64,000 nt of DNA from Lichenibacterium ramalinae (GTDB lineage: Bacteria > Pseudomonadota > Alphaproteobacteria > Rhizobiales > Beijerinckiaceae): positions 124,001 through 188,000 of the forward strand of contig NZ_QYBC01000002.1 in NCBI RefSeq assembly GCF_004137085.1, in the 5' to 3' direction. The position numbers and the translations under genes are program-made. A model generated the notes under the pieces. The model did no database searches, was not told the DNA's origin, and saw only the letters and a list, made by a program, of their open reading frames with translations. Shown piece after piece: positions 56,779 to 64,000 of the stretch (position 1 is the first letter of the stretch; each line of letters begins with the position of its first letter).

Positions 56779-57876
56779 TCAGTTGTTGAAGCGGAAGTGC
56801 AGCACGTCGCCGTCCGCCACCACGTAGTCCTTGCCCTCGAGCCGGAACTTGCCGGCGTCGCGGGCGCCGGCCTCGCCCTTGTTGGCGACGTAGTCGTCGT
56901 AGGCGATGGTTTCGGAACGGATGAAGCCCTTCTCGAAGTCCGAATGGATCACGCCGGCGGCGCCCGGGGCGCGCGTGCCCTGGGTGATGGTCCAGGCCCG
57001 CGTCTCCTTGGGCCCCACCGTGAAATAGGTCACGAGGTGGAGCAGCGCGTAGCCGGCCCGGATGGCGCGGTTCAGCCCGGGCTCGGCGAGGCCGATGGCG
57101 TCGAGGTAGTCCTTCTGCTCGGCGGCGGGCAGCACCGCGATCTCGCTCTCGATCTTCGCCGAGACGACCACGCTTTCGGCGCCCTCGGCCGCGGCGCGCT
57201 CGGCCACGGCGGCCGAGAGGGCGTTGCCGGCATCGGCCGATTCTTCCTCGACGTTGCACACGTAGAGGACGGGTTTCGACGACAGCAGGCCGAGGCCGGC
57301 GAAGAGCTTCTTCTCCTCCGGCTTCACCGCCACCATGCGGGCCGGCCGGCCGTCCCGCAGCAGGACGAGGCAGCGGTTCACGAGGTCCAGCGTTTCCTTG
57401 GCCTCCTTGTCGCCGCCCTTGGCCTTCTTCTCCATGGCGAGGACGCGCTTCTCGAGGCTGTCGAGGTCGGCCAGCATCAGCTCGGTCTCGATGATCTCGA
57501 TGTCGTCGATGGGCGCGAGGCGGTTCTCGACGTGGGTCACGTCATTGTCGACGAAGCAGCGCACCACGTGGGCGATGGCGTCGCATTCGCGGATGTTGGC
57601 CAGGAACTGGTTGCCGAGCCCCTCCCCCTTGGAAGCGCCGCGCACCAGGCCGGCGATGTCGACGAAGGTGAGCCGCGTCGGGATGATCTCCTTCGAGCCC
57701 GCGATCGTCGCCAGCGCGTCCAGCCGCGGGTCCGGCACGGCGACGTCGCCGACGTTCGGCTCGATGGTGCAGAAGGGATAGTTGGCGGCCTGGGCCGCCG
57801 CCGTCTGCGTGAGGGCGTTGAAGAGCGTCGACTTGCCGACGTTCGGCAGGCCGACGATGCCGCATTTGAAACCCAT
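56779..57876 (-). CDS. ychF: Redox-regulated ATPase YchF
   Basis: A 365-residue Obg-family P-loop ATPase associated with ribosomes and oxidative stress. Motifs are G1 GLPNVGKSTLFNALT, switch region FVDIAGLVRGASKGEGLGN, and the altered G4 VLYVCNVEEE (in place of NKxD, explaining ATP preference). A coiled-coil insert follows (ETELMLADLDSLEKRVLAMEKKA). The C-terminal TGS domain contains TYFTVGPKETRAWTI and DFEKGFIRSE. The ATG at 57876 gives MGFKCGIVGLPN, the family start. The peptidyl-tRNA hydrolase and rplY genes often nearby are not seen. Confidence 0.96.
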   Translation of the reverse strand: MGFKCGIVGLPNVGKSTLFNALTQTAAAQAANYPFCTIEPNVGDVAVPDPRLDALATIAGSKEIIPTRLTFVDIAGLVRGASKGEGLGNQFLANIRECDAIAHVVRCFVDNDVTHVENRLAPIDDIEIIETELMLADLDSLEKRVLAMEKKAKGGDKEAKETLDLVNRCLVLLRDGRPARMVAVKPEEKKLFAGLGLLSSKPVLYVCNVEEESADAGNALSAAVAERAAAEGAESVVVSAKIESEIAVLPAAEQKDYLDAIGLAEPGLNRAIRAGYALLHLVTYFTVGPKETRAWTITQGTRAPGAAGVIHSDFEKGFIRSETIAYDDYVANKGEAGARDAGKFRLEGKDYVVADGDVLHFRFNN

Positions 57877-58106
57877 GGTGTCCTCGGTGCTGCGCGGGGA
57901 GAACGCCACGCGAGGGGGCGCGACCGGCGTCTTCGTCTCCGGACCTTTGACCACGGGGACGCGGTCGGTTTCAACAGCCCATTCCACCAGGGCGAGGGGC
58001 GCGGAAAAATCTCGCTCCGCCGTCTTGAAACCGGGATCCGGCCCGCCGAAATCGCTCGGCGTCCGGGCCCGACGGCCCGGGACGCGCCAAACCCCGGAGG
58101 AAGGAG

Positions 58107-58427
58107 ATGGACACCGGAACGACGACGGAGACCAGGGAAGCGCCGGACCTGGCCGGCCATTCGGCGGGGAACCCGGCCGGCGATCGGCCGCCGGACGCGC
58201 CGCCTGCTCCCAGCCCCGCAGCCAACCCTGCGGCCAGGCCCGAAGCCGAGCCCTCGGCCGCGCCGATCGCCGGCTGGCGCCGCGCCTTCGGCCGCCGCCG
58301 GCTGCAGGCCGGGGCCGTGCGGGCGCTGCTCCGGAGGCACCGGCGCGACGACGACGACGACCCGCCCCCATGCCCGGCGGTCGCCGGCCTGCCGGTCCCG
58401 GCGGCGGGGTTCGGCGCGGCGGTGTGA
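58107..58427 (+). CDS. Small Pro/Ala-rich hypothetical protein
   Basis: A 106-residue open frame directly after GGAGGAAGGAG, one of the strongest ribosome-binding sequences in the window. The product is low-complexity (Pro/Ala-rich first half, then IAGWRRAFGRRRLQAGAVRALLRR and an acidic DDDDD tract), with no recognised family. It fills the gap between ychF (divergent) and the HNH protein (convergent, 5 bases away). The ribosome site and fit in the gap support expression; the composition argues for caution. Confidence 0.4.
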   Translation: MDTGTTTETREAPDLAGHSAGNPAGDRPPDAPPAPSPAANPAARPEAEPSAAPIAGWRRAFGRRRLQAGAVRALLRRHRRDDDDDPPPCPAVAGLPVPAAGFGAAV

Positions 58428-58432
58428 GGCCG

Positions 58433-59266
58433 TCACGCCGGGTCGGCGGCGGGTGACGGTGCGGCCTCGGGCCGCCGCGCCCGTGCCCGCGCGCCGGCCT
58501 CGGCGCCGGATTTGGCGAGGTGGGCGGCGCGGTCCACCGCCTGGAGATTCGGGAAGCCCCAGTAGCGGAGGATCTCCGGCCAGGGCGCGTCGCGGTGCCG
58601 CCGCCACACGAGGTGGAGCGGCACGCGGTGGTCGACCTCGCGGTCGCGCGGCAGGCGTCCGCCGGTCATGGGGCAGCGCCGCTTCTGCAGCCGCGCCAGG
58701 AGCGCGGCCTGCCCGGCCGGCGCCCGCCACAGCTTCCAGGCCGCCACGCAGCAGGCGTGCCACCGCGCCCGCCGGTTCCGCTCGCCCGTCCCCCACAGGT
58801 CGGCGTGCCACCCGAACCGGTAGACGGGCTGGCCGCACAGGCAGCAGGTGCCGGGTTCGGCGCGGTGGGCGGCCTCGCGGAAGGGCGTGGGCGGCACGCG
58901 GAAGCTGCCGGCCCGCCCGTCCTCGTCGGGCTTCTCACGCCCGCCCTTGGCCCTGCTCTTGGCTCTGCTCTTGGCCCCGCCCTTGGCCCCGCCCTCGGCC
59001 CCGCCCTCGGCGGCGAGACTCCAGCGCCAGCCTTCCGGCACGGGGCTGCGCGCCGCCAGCGCCCGGGCGAGGCGGTCGGCCCGCAGCGGGTGGTGGCGCC
59101 AGTAGCTTTCCACGGCGAGGCGGGGCTGCGGCGGCACCAGGGGCCGCGCCTCGGCATGGACCAGCACGGCCCGCGGAAACACAGGAGGCAACGCCTTGGA
59201 CAGCCGGGCCCGCGCGGCCGCGTTGCGCGCATCGCGCCAGGCCGAGGTCGACCGCTCTCGTGTCAT
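58433..59266 (-). CDS. HNH-endonuclease-like protein
   Basis: A 277-residue protein. The C-terminal part shows an HNH-like site: CCLCGQPVYRFGWHADLWG with a zinc-type cysteine pair, RRCPMTGGRLPRDREVDHRVPL (EVDHRVPL as the first half) and YWGFPNLQAVDRAAHLAKS as the NxxL...H/K part. Residues around 118-142 are a lysine/glycine repeat (GGAEGGAKGGAKSRAKSR) that looks like slippage-prone low complexity. Such stand-alone HNH proteins occur in Rhizobiales; the role is unknown and there is no restriction or mobile partner nearby. The ATG at 59266 is the best of several. Confidence 0.65.
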   Translation of the reverse strand: MTRERSTSAWRDARNAAARARLSKALPPVFPRAVLVHAEARPLVPPQPRLAVESYWRHHPLRADRLARALAARSPVPEGWRWSLAAEGGAEGGAKGGAKSRAKSRAKGGREKPDEDGRAGSFRVPPTPFREAAHRAEPGTCCLCGQPVYRFGWHADLWGTGERNRRARWHACCVAAWKLWRAPAGQAALLARLQKRRCPMTGGRLPRDREVDHRVPLHLVWRRHRDAPWPEILRYWGFPNLQAVDRAAHLAKSGAEAGARARARRPEAAPSPAADPA

Positions 59267-59502
59267 GCCGCCCGTCCCGCTTCCCATGCCGCACCGCCGC
59301 CCCGACCCTGCGCGGCTGTTGTCGAAGCCGAGCTTCGACATGTGTCGGCAACGGCCCGACACAGGCCAGCCCGCCCGGTAGCACGTCGGCCTTGCCCGGA
59401 GCCGGCCTCCGAGGAGTGTTGCAACGGAAGCGCAGCGGGGGCGAATGCGGATGGGAGCCGGCCGCGGGACGGCAATTTCACGGCACCGTCATGTGCGCTC
59501 CC

Positions 59503-59612
59503 TAGAGCGGTAGCGGCTTTCCCGGAACAGCCTAGGCGATTCCAAGCCGATGAAACTGCTCTGGATTCGGGGCTGGAGCGGATCCGCCGAAGCCGCAGGC
59601 GCTTCAGCCCAG
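59503..59612. repeat. Dispersed palindromic element, copy 2
   Basis: A diverged copy of the element at 18428. The run GATTCCAAGCCGATGAAACTGCTCT appears identically in both (25 bp; here 59539-59562 approximately), followed by a similar GC-rich tail (CCGCCGAAGCCGCAGGCGC). The left arm is decayed (GCGGTAGCGGCTTTCCCGGAACAG), so the long hairpin is imperfect. It fills most of the 378-bp gap (59267-59644) between the HNH and porin genes; the remainder of that gap shows nothing recognisable. Confidence 0.7.
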
Positions 59613-59644
59613 GGCATCGGACCGCGCGTCATGAGGGTTCCACC

Positions 59645-61231
59645 GTGCAACGTTTCCGCCATCTCCTGGGCACCAGCGCCGCCCTTTGCCTCGTCCTCGT
59701 CGCCGGAAACGCCCGCGCCGACGCGTCCACAGCCGCCGAGATCGCGCTGTTGAAGGCCCAGTTGCGGCGCCTCGAGGCCAAGGTGAACGCGCAGGAACAC
59801 CGGGACCGCAGGCCGCCCGAGCCCGCCGCCGCCAGGGGGCCGCAGCAGGCCGCCGGCACCACGCCCGTCAAGGCCGTGGGCAACCAGGTCTACGGCACCG
59901 GGCCGACCCCGATGTTCGTCGCCTGCCCCGAAAAGTCGGTGTGCTACAAGGGCTTGAACTTCACGCCGGGCGGCTTCGTGGCGCTCGAGACCGTGACGCG
60001 CTCGCACAACCTGTCGGCGGACGTCGATTCGCCCTTCGGCTCCATCCCGTTCCGCCAGAACAGGGCCGGCCGCGCCGGCGAGTTCCGCTTCTCGGCCCGC
60101 CAGAGCCGCATCTCCGGCCTCGTCGAGGGCAACCCGGACCCCAACACGCACCTGTCGGCCTATGGCGAGTTCGACTTCCTGGGCGCCGCCCAGACGGCGA
60201 ACTCGAACGAGAGCAACTCCTTCAACCTGCGCATCCGGCACCTCTACGCCACGGCGGACCGGTCGGACTACGGGCTGCATTTCCTCGCCGGCCAGACCTG
60301 GTCGCTGGCGACGATGTTCACCAAGGGGCTCGAGCCCCGCAAGGAGAACATCCCGCTCACCATCGACGCCCAATACGTCCCGGGCTTCGTGTGGGACCGC
60401 CAGCCGCAGGTCCGCCTGGTCAAGGACATCAGCCCCATCCTGGCAGTCGGCGTCTCGGCCGAGAACCCCGCCACCACCGAATCCGGCACCCTCCCGGCCA
60501 ACTTCACCTACAATCAGGCGGCCACGGGCGGCGGCCTCTTCAACTCGGCCAACTCGCTGTCGCTCAACCACGTCCCCGACCTCGTCGCCAAGGTCGCGTA
60601 TGATCCGACGGTCGACGGCCACAACATCCACGTCGAGGGCTTCGGCGTCGGCCGCGACTTCTACAGCCGCTACAACGGCCAGAACAAGGACGTGATCGGC
60701 GGCGGCGGCGGCGGCAGCGTGCTGATCGGCGTCATCCCCAAGATGCTGGACGTGCAGTTCTCCGGTGCCGTCGGCGCCGGCCTCGGCCGCTACGGCACCG
60801 CGCAGCTGCCCGACATCACGGTCGGCGCCAACGGGCAGGCGAAGCCCCTGTCCGAAAGCCTGCTGCTGGCCGGCGCGACCCTGCATGCCACCCCCATGCT
60901 CGACTTCTACGCCTATGCGGGCCTCGAACAGGTCGACCGGGCCTCGCAGGGCACCGTCGGCGGCGTGAGCTACGGCTACGGCAACCCGTCGAACTCCAAC
61001 GCGGGCTGCGACATCGAAGGGTCCTCGGCGACCTGCACGGGCAACAACCGGTCGGTCCGGCAGATCACCGCCGGCGCGTGGGACACCGTGTACAGCGGTG
61101 CCTTCGGCCAGCTCCGCGGCGGCCTGCAATATTCCTTCACCCAGCGCACGGCCTTCTCGGCCCTGCAGGGCGGCGCGCCGAAGAGCTCCGAGAACACGGT
61201 CCTGACCTCGATCCGCTACTACCCGTTCTGA
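59645..61231 (+). CDS. Outer-membrane porin with N-terminal coiled coil
   Basis: A 528-residue exported protein. The signal peptide ([25 protein letters not shown]) is followed by a short coiled coil ([22 protein letters not shown]) and a linker. A long beta-barrel-like region begins at [21 protein letters not shown] with alternating strands ([29 protein letters not shown]) and ends in the aromatic C-terminus YYPF expected of outer-membrane proteins. The group resembles DcaP-like porins. The start is GTG 59645 with GAGGG upstream; the long frame before it is a GC artefact. A polyglycine run (GGGGGG) falls in a loop near residue 355. Confidence 0.82.
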   Translation: MQRFRHLLGTSAALCLVLVAGNARADASTAAEIALLKAQLRRLEAKVNAQEHRDRRPPEPAAARGPQQAAGTTPVKAVGNQVYGTGPTPMFVACPEKSVCYKGLNFTPGGFVALETVTRSHNLSADVDSPFGSIPFRQNRAGRAGEFRFSARQSRISGLVEGNPDPNTHLSAYGEFDFLGAAQTANSNESNSFNLRIRHLYATADRSDYGLHFLAGQTWSLATMFTKGLEPRKENIPLTIDAQYVPGFVWDRQPQVRLVKDISPILAVGVSAENPATTESGTLPANFTYNQAATGGGLFNSANSLSLNHVPDLVAKVAYDPTVDGHNIHVEGFGVGRDFYSRYNGQNKDVIGGGGGGSVLIGVIPKMLDVQFSGAVGAGLGRYGTAQLPDITVGANGQAKPLSESLLLAGATLHATPMLDFYAYAGLEQVDRASQGTVGGVSYGYGNPSNSNAGCDIEGSSATCTGNNRSVRQITAGAWDTVYSGAFGQLRGGLQYSFTQRTAFSALQGGAPKSSENTVLTSIRYYPF

Positions 61232-61319
61232 TCGGCGGCCCGGTCGGGGACGAGCCCTATCGCGCCACGGCGACGCGTGGCAGGGTTCGTCACGTAGCCA
61301 CTTCAGGAGGTCCCGAACC

Positions 61320-61772
61320 ATGGCGGAAGCAGCAACGTCGGCCCTGTCGCGCACCCTGAAGCAGTTCCGCGACTTCGCCCTCAAGGGCAATGTCGTGGAC
61401 CTCGCCTTCGCCGTCATCATCGGCGCGGCCTTCGCCAAGGTGGTGGATTCCCTCGTCAAGGACATCATCATGCCGATCATCGGCATGGTGGGCAGCGCGG
61501 ATTTCTCCAACTACTTTCTGCCGCTGAGCCGCAACGTGACGGCCACCAACCTCGCCGACGCCCAGAAGCAGGGGCCGGTGCTGGCCTGGGGCAGCTTCGC
61601 CACCTACGTGGTCAATTTCGTCATCGTGGCGGCGGCGCTGTTCCTGCTGTTCAAAGTCATCAGCAACCTGAAGAACCGGCTCGCCCACGAGGTTCCGGCC
61701 GAGGTCCTGCCGACGCGCCAGGAGGTGCTGCTGGCCGAGATCCGGGACCTGCTGGCGCGCGACCGCATCTGA
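61320..61772 (+). CDS. mscL: Large-conductance mechanosensitive channel MscL
   Basis: A 150-residue inner-membrane channel that opens under osmotic downshock. The N-terminal helix [37 protein letters not shown] is highly characteristic, followed by a periplasmic loop and the second helix [22 protein letters not shown]; the C-terminal bundle is [15 protein letters not shown]. The length is typical. An AGGAGGT ribosome site precedes ATG 61320. It is likely monocistronic, 88 bases after the porin. Confidence 0.96.
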   Translation: MAEAATSALSRTLKQFRDFALKGNVVDLAFAVIIGAAFAKVVDSLVKDIIMPIIGMVGSADFSNYFLPLSRNVTATNLADAQKQGPVLAWGSFATYVVNFVIVAAALFLLFKVISNLKNRLAHEVPAEVLPTRQEVLLAEIRDLLARDRI

Positions 61773-61849
61773 CACGCGCGGCGGGGCTCGCCTTTTCCGC
61801 GGCCCCGTGCTTGTGACGGACCCGTCCGCCACAGCACGAGGCCCGTCGC

Positions 61850-63169
61850 ATGCCCCCTGACGCCGAACCGCGCGGCGCCGTCCTCGACGACGTCCGGCCC
61901 GAGGTGCGGGCCATGCCGCATAGCGGCATCACGGCCGTCTTCGACTATGGCCGGGGGCGGGAGGGGCTCATCCCGCTGTGGGTCGGGGAAGGCGACCTGC
62001 CGACGCCGACCTTCATCTGCGACGCCGCCGCCGCCGCCCTGGCCCGGGGTGAAACCTTCTACACCTACCAGGGCGGCATCCCCGAGCTGCGCGACACGAT
62101 CGCCGCCTACATGACGGCCCATTACGGCCGCCCGGCGCTCGATGCCCCGCCGGGCTTCGGCCCGGAGCGCTTCTTCGTGACGGTCGGCGGCATGCATGCC
62201 CTGCAGATGGCGGTGCGGCTCGTGGCCGGCACCGGCGACGACGTGCTGGTGCCCACCCCGGCCTGGCCCAACTTCGCCGGCGCCCTCGCGGTGGCGGGCG
62301 CGACGGCGGTCGAATGCCCGATGCGGTTCGACGGCGAGGGCGACCACGGACGCTGGCGGCTGGCCGTCGCGGACCTCGACGCCGCCGTCACGCCCCGAAC
62401 CCGCGCCCTCGTCGTCAACTCGCCCTCGAACCCCACGGGCTGGACGGCGACGCGGGACGACCTCGCCGCGCTGCTCGCCTTCGCGCGGCATCGCCGGCTC
62501 TGGATCATCGCCGACGAGATCTACGGTCGCTTCTTCGACGGCGGTGCGCGGGCTCCGTCCTTCCACGACGTGATGCGGTCGGACGACCGCGTGCTCTTCG
62601 TCCAGACCCTGTCCAAGAACTGGGCCATGACGGGCTGGCGTGTCGGCTGGCTCGAGGCGCCGCCCGAGCTCGGGCCGTCGATCGAAAACCTCGTGCAATA
62701 TTCGACCTCCGGCGTGCCGGTCGCGTCGCAGCGCGCGGCGGCGGCCGCCATCGCGGGCGGGGAGGATGTCGTCCGGAGCCAGGTCGCCCGGGCCTTCGCC
62801 AACCGCGACCTGCTGGCCGGGGCGCTTCGGGCGACGGGCCGGCTGCGCTGTGCCGTGCCGGACGGGGCCTTCTACCTGTTCTGCGGCGTCGAGGGCATCA
62901 CCGATAGCCGCGCCCTGGCGTTCCGGCTGGTCGACGAGGCGGGGGTCGGCGTCGCCCCGGGCTCGGCCTTCGGGGCGGCCGGCGATGTCGTCCGTGCGGC
63001 TCTGCTACGCCCGCCGCACGGACGACATCGCCGAGGTGGCGCGCCGCCTGGCGGGCTGGCTGGAGCGGTAGGGCGGGCAGGCGGCGCGGCTATTCCGCCG
63101 CGATGGCCGCGTAGCGCGACGCGGTGGGCAGGTCAAGCGCGCGCCACACCTCGCGCAGCGCCTCGGTGA
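61850..63169 (+). CDS. Class I/II aminotransferase with a C-terminal frameshift
   Basis: PLP-dependent aminotransferase, cytoplasmic, fold-type I, with [29 protein letters not shown] and the PLP-lysine region [19 protein letters not shown]. The substrate is uncertain (aspartate/aromatic class). After [10 protein letters not shown] the frame changes: the expected C-terminus [19 protein letters not shown], ending LAGWLER, is found one base on, from about 62991 to a stop at 63069-63071. As given, the frame continues through unrelated residues to 63169 and overlaps hemA by 80 bases. A single extra base near 62990 explains this. It may be a sequencing error or a recent mutation; the true product would be about 406 residues. 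Confidence 0.85.
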   Translation: MPPDAEPRGAVLDDVRPEVRAMPHSGITAVFDYGRGREGLIPLWVGEGDLPTPTFICDAAAAALARGETFYTYQGGIPELRDTIAAYMTAHYGRPALDAPPGFGPERFFVTVGGMHALQMAVRLVAGTGDDVLVPTPAWPNFAGALAVAGATAVECPMRFDGEGDHGRWRLAVADLDAAVTPRTRALVVNSPSNPTGWTATRDDLAALLAFARHRRLWIIADEIYGRFFDGGARAPSFHDVMRSDDRVLFVQTLSKNWAMTGWRVGWLEAPPELGPSIENLVQYSTSGVPVASQRAAAAAIAGGEDVVRSQVARAFANRDLLAGALRATGRLRCAVPDGAFYLFCGVEGITDSRALAFRLVDEAGVGVAPGSAFGAAGDVVRAALLRPPHGRHRRGGAPPGGLAGAVGRAGGAAIPPRWPRSATRWAGQARATPRAAPR

Positions 63170-64000
63170 GTTCCGCGATCCGCGCCGCGTCGTGGAACGG
63201 CGTCGGGGTGATCCGCAGCCGCTCGGTGCCGCGCGCCACGGTCGGGTAGTTGATGGGCTGGATGTAGATGCGGTGACGTTCCAGCAGCCGGTCGCTGGCG
63301 GCCTTGCAGGCTTCGGCGTCGCCGACGAACACCGGCACGATGTGGGACCGGTTCGCCATGACGGGGATGCCGGCGGCGAGCAGCGCCGCCTTGGTGTCGG
63401 CGACCCGGGCCTGGTGGCGGGCCCGTTCCTCCCCCGAAGCCTTCAGGTGCCGGACCGCCGCCGATGCCGCCGCCGCGACGGCCGGCGGCAGGGCCGTGGT
63501 GAAGATGAACGAGGGGGCGTAGGACCGCACGGCGTCGATCACCGCCGTGTCGCCCGCGATGTAGCCGCCGAGCGTTCCGAAGCCCTTGGCGAGCGTGCCC
63601 TCGATCACGTCGACCTCGGCCATCACGCCGTCGCGCTCCGCGATGCCGGCGCCGCGCGGCCCGTAGAGGCCGACGGCGTGGACCTCGTCGCAATAGGTCA
63701 TGGCGTCGTGGCGCCGGGCGAGGTCGGTGATGCGGCCGATGGGGGCGATGTCGCCGTCCATCGAATACAGGCTCTCGAACACCACGAGCTTGGCCCGCTC
63801 CGGTCCGGCGGCGCGGAGCAGTTCCTCGAGGTGCTCGGTGTCGTTGTGGCGGAAGACCTGCTTCTCGCAGCCGGAGCGGCGGATCCCCTCGATCATGGAA
63901 TTGTGATTGGCGGCGTCGGACAGGATCAGAGCGTCGGGCAGCAGGCCCGCGATGGTCGAGATGGCGGCGAGGTTGGAGATCCAGCCGGAGGTGAACGCCA
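63090..64000 (-). CDS. hemA: 5-aminolevulinate synthase, C-terminal part
   Basis: The gene enters from the right edge; about 300 residues are visible. The enzyme joins glycine and succinyl-CoA to make 5-aminolevulinate, the first step of haem and cobalamin synthesis in alphaproteobacteria. Visible parts are [49 protein letters not shown], the PLP-lysine region [14 protein letters not shown], and [21 protein letters not shown]. The stop at 63090 lies 18 bases from the corrected end of the aminotransferase. The missing N-terminus lies beyond 64000. Confidence 0.96.
   Translation of the reverse strand, partial: AFTSGWISNLAAISTIAGLLPDALILSDAANHNSMIEGIRRSGCEKQVFRHNDTEHLEELLRAAGPERAKLVVFESLYSMDGDIAPIGRITDLARRHDAMTYCDEVHAVGLYGPRGAGIAERDGVMAEVDVIEGTLAKGFGTLGGYIAGDTAVIDAVRSYAPSFIFTTALPPAVAAAASAAVRHLKASGEERARHQARVADTKAALLAAGIPVMANRSHIVPVFVGDAEACKAASDRLLERHRIYIQPINYPTVARGTERLRITPTPFHDAARIAELTEALREVWRALDLPTASRYAAIAAE

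Noticed and set aside
59503-59612. Open frame across repeat copy 2 (residues like SSFIGLESP on the reverse strand)
   Set aside because: The same peptide appears on the reverse strand of copy 1 at 18.4 kb; it is repeat-derived, with no gene context.
60700-60720. Polyglycine-encoding GGC run in the porin gene
   Set aside because: It stays in frame and falls in a predicted loop; simple low complexity, not a separate element.

Overview
The window reads as chromosome of a very GC-rich alphaproteobacterium of the order Hyphomicrobiales (Rhizobiales). The evidence is the combination of hopanoid transport (hpnN), glutathione-dependent formaldehyde oxidation (frmA), the metX-metW pair, 5-aminolevulinate synthase (hemA), a three-gene cytochrome bc1 operon, aerobic cobalamin genes with Cob nomenclature and a DUF1217 protein. 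A dispersed palindromic element of about 110 bp (two copies) resembles repeats I associate with Methylobacterium/Beijerinckiaceae-type genomes. Genus cannot be fixed from the sequence alone. I saw no transposase, phage, CRISPR array, rRNA or tRNA gene.

The standout region is 4.5-18.4 kb, a tightly packed catabolic island for cyclic and linear ureides. It encodes a ring-opening amidohydrolase of the cyanuric acid hydrolase/barbiturase family, a biuret hydrolase (BiuH type) and a second isochorismatase-fold hydrolase. It also encodes the AtzE-type amidase with its 66-residue partner AtzG, an AtzH-type decarboxylase, allophanate hydrolase AtzF, a formamidase, an Fe(II) dioxygenase of the isopenicillin N synthase family, a GntR/FCD regulator and a complete BMP-type (nucleoside-like) ABC importer. 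Most genes overlap by ATGA or TGATG, so they look like one or two long transcripts. The cyanuric acid to ammonia route is complete by both branches (carboxybiuret and biuret). The formamidase, the dioxygenase and the spare isochorismatase hydrolase are not needed for cyanuric acid, so the natural substrate may be a formylated or alkylated N-heterocycle.

Region by region: rimM (partial), hpnN and frmA (0-4.3 kb); the ureide island (4.5-18.4 kb); cobD, then cobQ-cobO with a VTT membrane protein and an L,D-transpeptidase (18.4-24 kb); a secreted beta-sandwich protein and lutABC lactate oxidation (24-28 kb); small stress-like proteins, metX-metW with a clear promoter and operator, and an RpiR regulator facing a DapA-like aldolase/lyase (28-33 kb); a zinc alcohol dehydrogenase operon with a possible general-stress promoter and a two-component system (33-37 kb); DUF3830, cobC with no ordinary start codon, an ELM1-family protein, greA and carB (37-44.5 kb); several small secreted proteins, one with its 3-prime end amplified as 29-bp tandem repeats (44.7-47.2 kb); a 1018-residue eight-unit DUF1217 protein (47.4-50.5 kb); hemF, a flavoprotein, the bc1 operon, trmL and ychF (50.7-57.9 kb); an HNH protein, a porin, mscL, an aminotransferase with a C-terminal frameshift and hemA (partial) (58-64 kb).

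The high GC content creates many long antisense open frames; these were left out. Protein starts were chosen from homologous N-termini, ribosome binding sites and stop/start overlaps, and doubtful ones are marked in the entries.
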